Shown here: one piece after another, positions 32,994-41,907 of the stretch
Numbering within the stretch: the stretch's first letter is position 1
Layout of the letters: each line of letters begins with the position of its first letter
Source of the DNA: Porcincola sp945869225
Lineage (GTDB): Bacteria; Bacillota; Clostridia; Lachnospirales; Lachnospiraceae
Length of the DNA stretch: 64,000 bases
Direction: 5' to 3'
Assembly (NCBI RefSeq): GCF_052118625.1
Contig: NZ_JBQKGW010000005.1
Span: forward strand, 110,371-174,370
Notes under the pieces: model-generated
Database searches by the model: none
Seen by the model: only the letters and a program-made list of their open reading frames with translations
Told to the model about the DNA's origin: nothing
Made by a program: the position numbers and the translations under genes

Positions 32994-33022
32994 TTGAAGG
33001 TGACGTAGCGTCACCATATACA
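32994..33022 (+). promoter_or_regulatory. rfb operon promoter with operator palindrome in the spacer
   Basis: TTGAAG (32994-32999), 17 bases and TATACA (33017-33022) form a promoter. The palindrome GGTGACGTAGCGTCACC (32999-33015, arms of 7 bases) fills the whole spacer. A repressor bound there would block polymerase. The stem could also end the upstream MerR-methyltransferase RNA, but there is no T-run after it. Confidence 0.55.
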
Positions 33023-33117
33023 CTGTAGCCAGTTAAAGGCCGCCGGAGTCCGAACGCGTCAGACAGGAGCCTCAGATATTTCCGGCAGGCCACAGCACGA
33101 GAAAGGAGTTCTGACAC

Positions 33118-34014
33118 ATGAAGGGAATCATTCTCGCCGGCGGATCCGGCACACGTCTGTATCCGCTCACCATGGTCACCTCGAAGCAGCTGCTTCCGAT
33201 CTATGACAAACCGATGATCTACTATCCGATGTCGGTCCTGATGTCTGCCGGTATCCGGGAGATTCTGATCATCTCGACGCCACAGGACACGCCGCGCTTC
33301 CGCGAGCTGCTCGGGGACGGGCATCAGTTTGGCGTCCACCTGAGCTATGCGGTCCAGCCCAGTCCGGACGGACTTGCACAGGCCTTCATCATCGGGAAGG
33401 AATTCATCGGCTCCGACGAGGTCACAATGATCCTCGGAGACAACATTTTCTTCGGACATGGTCTGAAGAAGCGCATGAAAACCGCCATTAAGAATGCGGA
33501 GTCCGGCCGGGGCGCCACAGTCTTCGGGTACTATGTCGATGATCCGGAGCGCTTCGGAATTGTCTCCTTCAACAAAGAGGGAAAAGCTGTCTCGATCGAG
33601 GAGAAACCGAAGAAACCGAAGAGCAACTACTGCGTGACCGGTCTGTACGTATATGACAACCGCGTCATCGAATACGCTCAGAACCTGAAGCCCTCCGCGC
33701 GCGGAGAGCTGGAAATCACCGACCTCAACCGCATCTATCTGGAACATGGCGACCTCAATGTTGAGCTTCTGGGACAGGGTTTCACCTGGCTGGATACCGG
33801 AACGCATGAATCGCTTGTGGATGCCACCAACTTTGTCAAGACGGTCGAGCAGCACGAGCACCGCAAGATTGCCTGCCTGGAGGAGATTGCCTACAACAAC
33901 GGCTGGATCAGCAAGGAGGAGGTTCTCGAGGTCTACAACATTCTGAAGAAGAATCAGTACGGACAGTACCTCAAGGACGTTCTCGACGGCAAGTATATCG
34001 ACAAAACACAGTAA
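33118..34014 (+). CDS. rfbA: Glucose-1-phosphate thymidylyltransferase
   Basis: RfbA makes dTDP-glucose from glucose 1-phosphate and dTTP. The 298-residue product begins MKGIILAGGSGTRLYPLTMV with the nucleotide-binding GGSGTRLxP loop, then SKQLLPIYDKPMIYYP, ILGDNIFFGHGL (metal Asp) and SIEEKPKKPKSNYCVTGLYV. This is the usual RmlA sequence. It is the first gene of a four-gene plus-strand operon for dTDP-L-rhamnose and has AGAAAGGAG upstream. Confidence 0.97.
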   Translation: MKGIILAGGSGTRLYPLTMVTSKQLLPIYDKPMIYYPMSVLMSAGIREILIISTPQDTPRFRELLGDGHQFGVHLSYAVQPSPDGLAQAFIIGKEFIGSDEVTMILGDNIFFGHGLKKRMKTAIKNAESGRGATVFGYYVDDPERFGIVSFNKEGKAVSIEEKPKKPKSNYCVTGLYVYDNRVIEYAQNLKPSARGELEITDLNRIYLEHGDLNVELLGQGFTWLDTGTHESLVDATNFVKTVEQHEHRKIACLEEIAYNNGWISKEEVLEVYNILKKNQYGQYLKDVLDGKYIDKTQ

Positions 34015-34093
34015 TGTTCCGGCCGATTTCCTGAAGAAACCGTTCCAGGTACAGGCAGCCATCTGATCTGACACACAGAAAGGACAATCATAT

Positions 34094-35122
34094 ATGAATA
34101 TCATCGTCACCGGCGGAGCCGGCTTTATCGGCTCCAACTTTATCTTCTACGAAATGAAAACCCATCCGGAGGACCGGATCATCTGTCTCGACAGCCTGAC
34201 CTATGCAGGCAACCTGTCCACGCTGAAGCCTGTCCTCGACAAGCCGAACTTCCGCTTTGTAAAGGAATCCATCACGGACCGTGAGGCCGTTGAGCGGCTC
34301 TTCAAAGAGGAAAAACCGGACATTGTCGTGAACTTTGCGGCAGAGAGTCATGTCGACCGCTCCATCGTGAATCCGGACATCTTCCTTGAAACCAATATCC
34401 ATGGAACGACGATCCTGATGGATGCCTGCCGCAAGTACGGCATCCGCCGCTTCCATCAGGTCTCTACCGACGAGGTATACGGCGATCTTCCGCTTGACCG
34501 TCCGGACCTCTTCTTCCATGAGGATACCCCGCTTCATACCTCCAGCCCGTATTCCAGTTCAAAGGCATCCGCGGATCTGTTTGTCCTGGCATACCACAGA
34601 ACGTTCGGTCTCCCGGTCACGATCTCCAGATGCTCCAACAACTACGGACCGTATCAGTTCCCGGAGAAGCTCATTCCGCTGATGTTCATCAACGCACTGA
34701 ATGACAAGCCGCTTCCGGTCTACGGCGAAGGAAAGAATGTCCGCGACTGGCTCTATGTGGAGGATCACTGCCGCGCGATCGATCTGATCATGCGCAAGGG
34801 CAGAGACGGCGAGGTCTACAATGTCGGCGGGCACAATGAGATGCACAACATCGATATTGTGAAGCTGATCTGCGATGCACTTGGAAAGCCTTACTCCCTG
34901 ATCACGCATGTCGAGGATCGCAAGGGACATGACAGACGGTATGCCATCGACCCGACCAAGATCCACAACGAGCTGGGATGGCTTCCGGAGACAAAGTTTG
35001 CGGACGGCATCCGGATGACCATCGACTGGTACAAAACACATGAGGACTGGTGGAAGCCGATCATTTCCGGGGAATATCAGAACTACTACCAGAAGATGTA
35101 CGGAAACAGGAAAGAAGTCTGA
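34094..35122 (+). CDS. rfbB: dTDP-glucose 4,6-dehydratase
   Basis: RfbB converts dTDP-glucose to the 4-keto-6-deoxy sugar with bound NAD. The 342-residue product opens MNIIVTGGAGFIGSNFI (Rossmann GxxGxxG), has FAAESHVDRSI, the STDEVYGDL active-site loop with Thr, Asp and Glu, the YSSSKASADLFV Tyr-x3-Lys pair and SRCSNNYGPYQFPEK. All key dehydratase residues are present. Second gene of the rhamnose operon, 79 bases after rfbA. Confidence 0.97.
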   Translation: MNIIVTGGAGFIGSNFIFYEMKTHPEDRIICLDSLTYAGNLSTLKPVLDKPNFRFVKESITDREAVERLFKEEKPDIVVNFAAESHVDRSIVNPDIFLETNIHGTTILMDACRKYGIRRFHQVSTDEVYGDLPLDRPDLFFHEDTPLHTSSPYSSSKASADLFVLAYHRTFGLPVTISRCSNNYGPYQFPEKLIPLMFINALNDKPLPVYGEGKNVRDWLYVEDHCRAIDLIMRKGRDGEVYNVGGHNEMHNIDIVKLICDALGKPYSLITHVEDRKGHDRRYAIDPTKIHNELGWLPETKFADGIRMTIDWYKTHEDWWKPIISGEYQNYYQKMYGNRKEV

Positions 35123-35136
35123 CAAGGGTGAGAACT

Positions 35137-36165
35137 ATGAATGTACTGGTAACAGGAGTTGGCGGTCAGCTCGGCCATGACGTGATGAACGAGCTCTACA
35201 AAAGAGGCTATCAGGGAACCGGATCGGATATCCAGCCGGAATATGCCGGTGCGCAGGATGGAAGCCCTGTCACAACAATGCCTTATATCTCCCTTGATAT
35301 CACGGACCGGGAGGCCGTCATGAAGGCGGTCCGGACGCTTCATCCGGACGTCATCGTTCACTGTGCCGCATGGACAGCTGTCGATCTTGCCGAGGATGAT
35401 GATAAAGTGGCGAAAGTCCGCGCTGTCAACGTCGGCGGAACACAGAACATCGCGGATGCGGCAAAGGCCGTCGATGCAAAGATGGTCTACCTTTCCACGG
35501 ACTATGTCTTTGACGGACAGGGGGATACACCGTGGGATCCGGATTTCAAGGGCTACAAGCCGCTGAATGTCTACGGGCAGACGAAGCTGGACGGGGAACT
35601 TGCGGTCTCCGGAACCATCGACAAGTATTTCATCGTCCGGATTGCGTGGGTCTTCGGAAAGAACGGAAAAAACTACATCAAGACCATGCTGAATATCGGT
35701 CAGAACCATGATGAACTGAGAATCGTCGATGACCAGATCGGGACACCGACCTACACATTTGACCTGGCATCGCTTCTTGTCGATATGGTTGAGACTGAAA
35801 AGTACGGGTATTACCATGCGACCAACGCGGAGATCCCAGCCTCCGAAGGCGGATATCTCATGGACGGCACCAGGAGTGCGTCGCCGGAGGCTGTCTATAC
35901 GAAGGAAGGCACGAAGACGGGCTATATCAGCTGGTACGATTTCTCCCGTGAAATCTTCCGTCAGGCTGCGCTGCTCGGCCACGACGAATACAGTGAGAAG
36001 AATCTCCGGCTCATCCCGGTCAGCACGGCTGAGTATGGGCTGTCAAAGGCGAAGCGGCCATTCAACAGCCGTCTCGACAAATCGAAGCTCGTCAGGGAGG
36101 GCTTCACTCCTCTTCCGGACTGGAGAGATGCGCTCGCGCGATATCTGAAGGAGCTCGGGTACTGA
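35137..36165 (+). CDS. rfbD: dTDP-4-dehydrorhamnose reductase
   Basis: RfbD reduces dTDP-4-keto-rhamnose to dTDP-L-rhamnose. The 342-residue product begins MNVLVTGVGGQLGHDVMNEL, has the AAWTAVDLAEDD region, YLSTDYVFDG and the VYGQTKLDGELAV Tyr-x3-Lys pair, then RIAWVFGKNGKNYIKTML. It is about 50 residues longer than the shortest family members, mainly by an insertion around residues 240-275 (TNAEIPASEGGYLMDGTRS). The start at 35137 lies 14 bases after rfbB. A longer open frame into rfbB has no support. Confidence 0.95.
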   Translation: MNVLVTGVGGQLGHDVMNELYKRGYQGTGSDIQPEYAGAQDGSPVTTMPYISLDITDREAVMKAVRTLHPDVIVHCAAWTAVDLAEDDDKVAKVRAVNVGGTQNIADAAKAVDAKMVYLSTDYVFDGQGDTPWDPDFKGYKPLNVYGQTKLDGELAVSGTIDKYFIVRIAWVFGKNGKNYIKTMLNIGQNHDELRIVDDQIGTPTYTFDLASLLVDMVETEKYGYYHATNAEIPASEGGYLMDGTRSASPEAVYTKEGTKTGYISWYDFSREIFRQAALLGHDEYSEKNLRLIPVSTAEYGLSKAKRPFNSRLDKSKLVREGFTPLPDWRDALARYLKELGY

Positions 36166-36264
36166 GACCCGTCAGCAGCATGGAGCTGCACCGTACATGC
36201 AGCGCTTCATGCTGCCGGCCTGAGCCGCAGTTCATGATATGAAAGAAAGGATCACATAAATTAC

Positions 36265-36870
36265 ATGGGACAGATTACAGTCAATCAGACACCGATCGAT
36301 GGTCTCTATACCATTCTGCCGACTGTACACGGCGATAAGAGAGGCTATTTTACAGAAACCTACAACGAGCGCGACATGAAGGAAGCCGGTCTGGACATGG
36401 TCTTTGTCCAGGACAACCAGTCCTCCTCAACAAAAGGTGTTCTGCGCGGGCTTCATTTTCAGAAGAAACACCCTCAGGGAAAACTGGTCCGCTGCATCCG
36501 CGGAACCGTCTTCGACGTTGCAGTTGACCTGCGTGAGGGCAGCAAAACCTTCGGCCAGTGGTATGGCGTGGAACTTTCCGAGGACAACCACCTTCAGTTC
36601 TATATCTCACCGGGATTCGCGCATGGTTTCCTCGTGCTTTCCGACATCGCGGAGTTCTGCTACAAGGTGACAGATTTCTACACACCTGGCGACGAGGGCG
36701 GCATCGCGTGGAATGACCCGTCCGTCGGCATCAAGTGGCCGCATGTCGTCGGTAACTATCCCGGCAGCGGAGATGCTTCCGGCTACCATCTCGATGACGG
36801 GACACCGCTGAACCTGGTGCGGCGCGATATGGATTTCGACGTTCTTGCGAAGACCTTCCACTTTGCCTGA
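36265..36870 (+). CDS. rfbC: dTDP-4-dehydrorhamnose 3,5-epimerase
   Basis: RfbC epimerises the 4-keto-6-deoxy sugar at C3 and C5, the step before RfbD. The 201-residue cupin protein has HGDKRGYFTETYNERDM, VQDNQSSSTKGVLRGLHFQ with the catalytic His, GTVFDVAVDLREGSKTFG with the active Asp, and FYISPGFAHGFLVLSD with the catalytic Tyr-containing FCYKVTDFYTP block after it. It is the last gene of the order A-B-D-C. No glycosyltransferase follows, so the rhamnose is attached by enzymes encoded elsewhere. Confidence 0.96.
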   Translation: MGQITVNQTPIDGLYTILPTVHGDKRGYFTETYNERDMKEAGLDMVFVQDNQSSSTKGVLRGLHFQKKHPQGKLVRCIRGTVFDVAVDLREGSKTFGQWYGVELSEDNHLQFYISPGFAHGFLVLSDIAEFCYKVTDFYTPGDEGGIAWNDPSVGIKWPHVVGNYPGSGDASGYHLDDGTPLNLVRRDMDFDVLAKTFHFA

Positions 36871-36890
36871 AGAAGATTCCATGGGGATAC

Positions 36891-36921
36891 GCCGTCATCT
36901 CGTGCTTCACACTCGATGATG
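36891..36921. repeat. 31-bp interspersed element, copy 2
   Basis: GCCGTCATCTCGTGCT, then tca, then CACTCGATGaTG. It matches 27 of 31 bases of the copy at 20259-20289 in the same orientation. It stands between rfbC and its terminator hairpin. Confidence 0.75.
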
Positions 36922-36938
36922 AACGGTCGGCCTTCACG

Positions 36939-36978
36939 AAAAAGGGGACATGCTCAGCACAGATGCATGTCCCCTTTT
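36939..36978. terminator. Bidirectional terminator of the rfb operon and the small gene at 37011
   Basis: AAAAGGGGACATGC pairs with GCATGTCCCCTTTT around an 11-base loop. A and T runs on both sides suit both converging transcripts. Confidence 0.92.
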
Positions 36979-37010
36979 GTGATATCGTTTCCTGTCAGTT
37001 TTGTTTGATG

Positions 37011-37322
37011 TTATTTGATATGATGCTTGTCCATCTTCTCTTTGAAAATATCCGTGATGATCTTTCGAAGCTCCTCGCGCTCTTTTTCCGGCAATTCCCC
37101 CTGCTTCTTAGCCACTTCATACAATGCAGGATACTGGTTGGCAATCCGCTCGATGGTTTTCGTCGTCGCGTGCCTTCTCACAAAGAATGGGATCTTCTTG
37201 ATCCAGTCCTGCGGGACTAAGGCAAGGATTTTGTCTGCTGCCTCTTTATCACTGATCTCAGCGGTCGAAAGACCAGCTCGAATTTCACTTTGTTCTTTGT
37301 CTGTAAAATCCTCCAGTTTCAT
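37011..37322 (-). CDS. Small soluble helical protein of unknown function
   Basis: The product of 103 residues starts MKLEDFTDKEQSEIRAGLST and ends in a Lys/Glu-rich helix (EKEREELRKIITDIFKEKMD). There is no membrane segment, signal peptide or Cys motif. Middle parts (ILALVPQDWIKKIPFF, RIANQYPALYEVAKKQGELP) suggest a compact helical fold. I do not recognise the family. An AGAGGGG site precedes the ATG, and the gene stands alone between two terminated units, so it should be real. Its AT content is a little higher than that of its neighbours. Confidence 0.7.
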   Translation of the reverse strand: MKLEDFTDKEQSEIRAGLSTAEISDKEAADKILALVPQDWIKKIPFFVRRHATTKTIERIANQYPALYEVAKKQGELPEKEREELRKIITDIFKEKMDKHHIK

Positions 37323-37423
37323 TTCGTCCCCTCTTCATTTTGCATAGTACGGCAAACATCCGCCCATGATCATTCTCACACAAAGATGTCAGCTGCAATC
37401 TTTATATTTTTATTGTCTGAATT

Positions 37424-39277
37424 TTACTCGACGGTCACGGACTTTGCGAGGTTCCGCGGCTTGTCGACATCCAGTCCCTTCGCGCATGAGACGTAATAAC
37501 CCAGAAGCTGCAGCGGGATCACCGCCAGCGAGGTCATAAAATGCTCATCTGTCTTCGGGACATAGACGGTGAAGTTCACCGTGTCCTCGATGCTGTAGTT
37601 GCCATAGGTGGTCAGTCCCATCAGGTAGCCGCCTCGGCTTCCGACCTCCACCATGTTGGAGCGGGTCTTCTCGAAGAGCTTCGACTGTGTCATGACGCCG
37701 ACAACCAGTGTTCCCTTCTCAATCAGAGAGATGGTTCCATGCTTCAGCTCGCCCGCTGCGTAGGCTTCCGAGTGAATGTAGCTGATCTCCTTCATCTTCA
37801 GGGAGCCTTCCAGACTGATCGCGTAGTCCAGCCCTCTTCCGATGAAGAACATGTCCTTTGCATTCGCAAACTTTGCCGCAAACCACTGGATCCTGTCCTT
37901 GTCGTTCAGCACCCGCTCGATCTTCTCCGGGAGCGTCTGCATCTCAGCGACCATCTCGTCCGCCTTCTCCTGGGTGATCTCTCCGCGCACCCGTGCCGCC
38001 TCGACCGCAAACAGATATGTCGCGATCAGCTGGGTGGAGTAGGCCTTTGTCGTCGCAACGGCAATCTCCGGGCCTGCGAGCGTATACATGACGTGATCCG
38101 CCTCGCGGGCAATCGTGGATCCGATGACGTTGACAATCGCGAGCGTCGGTATGCCCTTCTCCTTCGCGAGTCTGAGTGCCGCCAGCGAGTCTGCCGTTTC
38201 TCCGGACTGGGAGATGATGATGACCAGGGAGCGGTCTCTCAGCTTCAGGTTCCTGTAGCGGAACTCGCTTGCCAGATCCACTTCAATATGGATCGAGGTC
38301 AAATCTTCGATCACATAGCGGGCTGCCACACCGACATGATAGGCACTTCCGCAGGCGACGATATACAGCTGATCGAGAGACTTGAGGAAGTCATCGGTCA
38401 GACCTGTCTCCGAAAGGTCAATCTTTCCATCCTTGACATAGGCATTGATCGTATCCCGGACAGCCTTCGGCTGCTCGTGGATTTCCTTGATCATGAAATG
38501 CTCGTACCCGCTTTTCTCTGCAGCCTGGGTGTCCCACTTCACCTCAACCGGTTCCTTCTCGACGTGTTCTCTGTCGATGTTCCAGAAATCGATCGAATCG
38601 CTCTTCAGGCAGGCAATTTCGAAGTTGTCCAGATAATACACATGGCGGGTGTATTTCATGATGGGGGTGACATCCGATGCAATGAACGTACCCGGATGCT
38701 TCTCATCCTCGGAAACACCGACAACCAGCGGACTGTCCTTGCGGACTGCATACAGCTCTCCCGGCCGGTCCTTGAACAGAATGCCGAAAGAATAACTGCC
38801 TCTGACACGGTACATCATGCGGCACAGCGTCTCGATCGGGTTATGATCGTACTTCTGATAATAATAATGGATCAGCTTTGCAGCGACCTCCGTGTCCGTC
38901 TCGGAATAGAAGGTATACCCGTTCTTTTCCAGCTTCTCTCTCAGCTGCACATAGTTCTCGATAATCCCGTTGTGAACCAGGACTACCTGTCTGTCATCGC
39001 TGTAATGCGGATGCGCATTGGTGATGGACGGCTCGCCGTGGGTCGCCCATCTGGTGTGCCCGATTCCGATTGTTCCCTGCATCGCCCGGCCATCATCCGT
39101 CTTCTCAGCGAGGATTTTCAAGCGTCCCTTTGCCTTGACGATATCGATGCTGCCTGTCTTGTCGTTGACGACTGCAAGACCAGCCGAGTCATAGCCCCTG
39201 TATTCCAGCTTCGATAACCCCTCCAGGAGCAGCGGCGCTGCCTGTACGGTTCCGTTATATCCGACAATTCCACACAT
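37424..39277 (-). CDS. glmS: Glutamine-fructose-6-phosphate aminotransferase
   Basis: GlmS makes glucosamine 6-phosphate from fructose 6-phosphate and glutamine, the entry to peptidoglycan amino sugars. The 617-residue product starts MCGIVGYNG, where Cys2 is the N-terminal nucleophile of the glutaminase domain, and has GIGHTRWATHGEPS and HNGIIENY. Two SIS domains follow (IVACGSAYHVGVAARY, IIISQSGETADSLAALRLAK, GRGLDYAISLEGSLKMKE), and it ends DKPRNLAKSVTVE, the conserved C-terminus. It has its own promoter and a short leader without a glmS ribozyme. Confidence 0.97.
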   Translation of the reverse strand: MCGIVGYNGTVQAAPLLLEGLSKLEYRGYDSAGLAVVNDKTGSIDIVKAKGRLKILAEKTDDGRAMQGTIGIGHTRWATHGEPSITNAHPHYSDDRQVVLVHNGIIENYVQLREKLEKNGYTFYSETDTEVAAKLIHYYYQKYDHNPIETLCRMMYRVRGSYSFGILFKDRPGELYAVRKDSPLVVGVSEDEKHPGTFIASDVTPIMKYTRHVYYLDNFEIACLKSDSIDFWNIDREHVEKEPVEVKWDTQAAEKSGYEHFMIKEIHEQPKAVRDTINAYVKDGKIDLSETGLTDDFLKSLDQLYIVACGSAYHVGVAARYVIEDLTSIHIEVDLASEFRYRNLKLRDRSLVIIISQSGETADSLAALRLAKEKGIPTLAIVNVIGSTIAREADHVMYTLAGPEIAVATTKAYSTQLIATYLFAVEAARVRGEITQEKADEMVAEMQTLPEKIERVLNDKDRIQWFAAKFANAKDMFFIGRGLDYAISLEGSLKMKEISYIHSEAYAAGELKHGTISLIEKGTLVVGVMTQSKLFEKTRSNMVEVGSRGGYLMGLTTYGNYSIEDTVNFTVYVPKTDEHFMTSLAVIPLQLLGYYVSCAKGLDVDKPRNLAKSVTVE

Positions 39278-39340
39278 CTATCTGATCCCTCACACATCAT
39301 TTCAGGCTAATAAAGCAGTAAAAAGTTACACAACTTAATT

Positions 39341-39369
39341 ATTATACATGATCCATCCCGGTGCGTCAA
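39341..39369 (-). promoter_or_regulatory. glmS promoter
   Basis: TTGACG (39364-39369), 17 bases and TATAAT (39341-39346) on the minus strand. Transcription from about 39334 leaves a leader of only some 57 bases, too short for a glmS ribozyme. Confidence 0.85.
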
Positions 39370-39492
39370 AACAGGCAGGCGGTCTCATCTTCCGCCCCGG
39401 ATTGCTTCCAATCTTTTGCCAGTTCATGGAAGCTGAAGCTCTTGCCGGGACGGATAAGGCTGCGTATGGACGTCTGAAGGACGCAGTATTTG

Positions 39493-40707
39493 TCAGCTCA
39501 ATGGCTGGATCTGCTGCACAAGCAGACCGGGTATTTTCTCTTTCAGAAATGTCTCCACCTGCTCTTTGCCGGCCTTCACCGAGCCCTGAAGAAAATACGG
39601 CCGGCCGCCGCCTTTTCCGCCTAGAGCCTGATTCATCTCATGGACCAGCGATCTCAGATCCCCGTCCTTCTGCCCTATCGTATAAAAATACCCGGTCTCA
39701 TCACTCCCCGAAAGGACACAGGCTGCCCCGCCGTTTTTTTCCATCACCTTTGACGTCAGCTTCTGGACCATCACCGGGTCATAGGTCTGGGCAAAGATGA
39801 GCACAGGGCCCTTGTCCGCAAGTACCTGAGCCATTCTGTCCATCTCCGCATACCGCAGTTCAAGAAGCTGTCCCTTCAGCTCTTTTTCACTCTCAAGCAG
39901 CTTCCCGACACCTGCAGCTGTCTCCAGCGGTTTCGAGGACGTCAGCGCTGAAACCTCCCGGTTCTGGCGGAGAATGCCCGACATATAATTGTATGCCCAC
40001 CGTCCGCACATCATCTCTATGCGGATGCCACCCCGGAAACGCTCATGTGCAATCAGACGGATCGGCCCGATTTCGCCCGTATACCGGACATGGGTTCCGC
40101 AGCAGGCACAGACATCCGCTCCCGGAATCGTCACAACACGGATCATGCCGTGGAGTTCTTTCTTGCTTCGGAACTGAACACCTTCCGCTTCCTGCTCCGT
40201 ATAGACATCCGTATGGAGCGGCACATTGTTCCAGACAATCTCGTTCGCCCGCTGTTCGATCTCCTGAAGCTCCTCTTCCCCGATCTCCCCGCTCAGGTCA
40301 ATTGTCATTCTGTCGCCGCTCATATGGAAACCCACATTCTCGTAGCCAAATCGACGATGGATAAGGCCGCTCACGATGTGTTCACCGGAATGATTCTGCA
40401 TCCGGTCAAAGCGGAACTTCCAGTCCAGAACGCCATGCACTCTTGTCCCCGCGGGAACCTTCGCTTTGAGACCGCATACAACATAAATATCTTCGCCGTC
40501 GCTTTGCGTATCTGTAACGGCCGCTTTCCCTCCGGAAAACAGATCTGAGAAAAGATACCCTCTGTCCCCATCCTGTCCGCCGCCCTCCGGGAAAAAAGCA
40601 CTTTTATCCAGATAAAGGTGCATGCCATCCGCCCCTTCCCTGCAGTCAGTGACGTACGCATCAAAGTCTTTCAGATATGCATCTTCATAATAAAGCTGCT
40701 TTGTCAT
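39493..40707 (-). CDS. Alanyl-tRNA editing protein (AlaX, long form with DHHA1 domain)
   Basis: The 404-residue product resembles the editing half of alanyl-tRNA synthetase. It has FFPEGGGQDGDRGYL, the zinc motif RMQNHSGEHIVSGL, the second zinc motif DVCACCGTHVRYTGEIG, and from about residue 290 a DHHA1 domain ending GGKGGGRPYFLQGSV. Such proteins remove serine or glycine from mischarged tRNA-Ala. There is no aminoacylation domain. It begins with an AAGGGA site and is followed by the glmS promoter, so it forms its own unit. Confidence 0.93.
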   Translation of the reverse strand: MTKQLYYEDAYLKDFDAYVTDCREGADGMHLYLDKSAFFPEGGGQDGDRGYLFSDLFSGGKAAVTDTQSDGEDIYVVCGLKAKVPAGTRVHGVLDWKFRFDRMQNHSGEHIVSGLIHRRFGYENVGFHMSGDRMTIDLSGEIGEEELQEIEQRANEIVWNNVPLHTDVYTEQEAEGVQFRSKKELHGMIRVVTIPGADVCACCGTHVRYTGEIGPIRLIAHERFRGGIRIEMMCGRWAYNYMSGILRQNREVSALTSSKPLETAAGVGKLLESEKELKGQLLELRYAEMDRMAQVLADKGPVLIFAQTYDPVMVQKLTSKVMEKNGGAACVLSGSDETGYFYTIGQKDGDLRSLVHEMNQALGGKGGGRPYFLQGSVKAGKEQVETFLKEKIPGLLVQQIQPLS

Positions 40708-40894
40708 TCTCGCTTTCCCTTCTTTCTTCCTTTACTGATCTCAAAATTCTTGACGCTTTGTTTCTGCGTCTCTATACTGAAAAACGTTGTTTCCTGTCCT
40801 GGCTCTGCGGCAGACCGGCAGACGCTTTCAGACAAGACGCAACAACCTGTTCACCATTTTAACATGACAAATAATCAGTTGAAAGGCTTCCTTC

Positions 40895-41719
40895 ATGCAG
40901 AACCCATCTTACAAAAAAATACTGTTCTCGGACATTGATGAAACGCTCGTCACAACAGACAAAAAACTAACCGAGGAGAACCGGGCTGCAATCATACACT
41001 TTCTGGATGCAGGCAATGCGCTTGCTGTCTCCACCGGGCGTGCGCTCGCCGGCGCGCTTCATCTGATGGAACGTCTTGGTCTCACCGGACGGAAGGGTAT
41101 CTATCTCTGCGCCTACAATGGTTCCCAGATCTACGATGTATACGCCGGCAGAACTCTTTACCGAAGAGGTCTTGACGCAGAGGACGTCCGGCCGGTCAGC
41201 CGCTGTGCAAGAGAATTTGGCATCCACCTCCAGGCATACTCCGATACAGCTGTTCTGACAGAGACGGATGATGATAATCTCCGTCAATACTGTGAGATCC
41301 AGCAGCTTCCGTTTGAGATCGTTCCGGATCTGGCGGACGCCGTGAAGGTTCCGACGGGGAAACTGCTTGCCATCGACTTTGCAGATCCTTCCAGAGTTCA
41401 GGCATTCTACACACTTCTGCGCAGCCGTCTGTCCGGAGAAGTGAATATCTTTCTTTCCAACGAATTTCTTCTCGAAATTGTGCCCGCCGGTATCGACAAG
41501 GGTTTTGCAGTCAGCTTTCTGTCAAAAGAGCTGTCCGTTCCGATTGAAAACACCATCAGCGCCGGCGACCAGGAGAATGACATTCCGATGATCATCGCCG
41601 CGGGACATGGCTGTGCTGTGAGAAACGGAATCCCGGCATTAAAGGATGCTGCCGACTATGTCACAGAACACGACAACAACCACAGTGCCATTGCCGAAAT
41701 ACTCAGGAAGTTCGGCTGA
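40895..41719 (+). CDS. Cof-type HAD phosphatase
   Basis: The 274-residue product has HAD motif 1 LFSDIDETLVTTDKKL, motif 2 VSTGRALAGAL, a large C2 cap and motif 4 TISAGDQENDIPMIIAAGHG with the metal-binding Asp pair, ending with DAADYVTEHDNNHSAIAEIL. This is the Cof/YbjI group that hydrolyses sugar phosphates, flavin mononucleotide or similar small phosphates, and the substrate cannot be set. It stands alone on the plus strand, with AAAGG before the ATG and a terminator after it. Confidence 0.92.
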   Translation: MQNPSYKKILFSDIDETLVTTDKKLTEENRAAIIHFLDAGNALAVSTGRALAGALHLMERLGLTGRKGIYLCAYNGSQIYDVYAGRTLYRRGLDAEDVRPVSRCAREFGIHLQAYSDTAVLTETDDDNLRQYCEIQQLPFEIVPDLADAVKVPTGKLLAIDFADPSRVQAFYTLLRSRLSGEVNIFLSNEFLLEIVPAGIDKGFAVSFLSKELSVPIENTISAGDQENDIPMIIAAGHGCAVRNGIPALKDAADYVTEHDNNHSAIAEILRKFG

Positions 41720-41787
41720 CTGAACGCTGCCTTTCGATCGCCACCGCGCAGGACACGTTCTGAAGATTTCTGAACGAATCCGCCAGT

Positions 41788-41858
41788 CAAAAAAACAGCT
41801 CCTCCGGAGAGTTCGATATGCTGCATGGATGAAGCATATCTCCGAAGGAGCTGTTTTG
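41788..41858. terminator. Long bidirectional terminator
   Basis: AAAAAACAGCTCCTcCGGAGA pairs with TCTCCGaAGGAGCTGTTTT, and an inner TATGCT/AGCATA stem extends it. It separates the converging phosphatase and surface-protein genes. Confidence 0.9.
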
Positions 41859-41907
41859 ATTCCTGTCAGACTGTCAAGGTCTCAAACTGTCAGTCTGTCC
41901 GTCTGTC

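Noticed and set aside
37541..39217. Plus-strand open frame of 558 codons opposite glmS
   Set aside because: It is the mirror of the conserved glmS gene, has no recognisable motif, and has no ribosome site.
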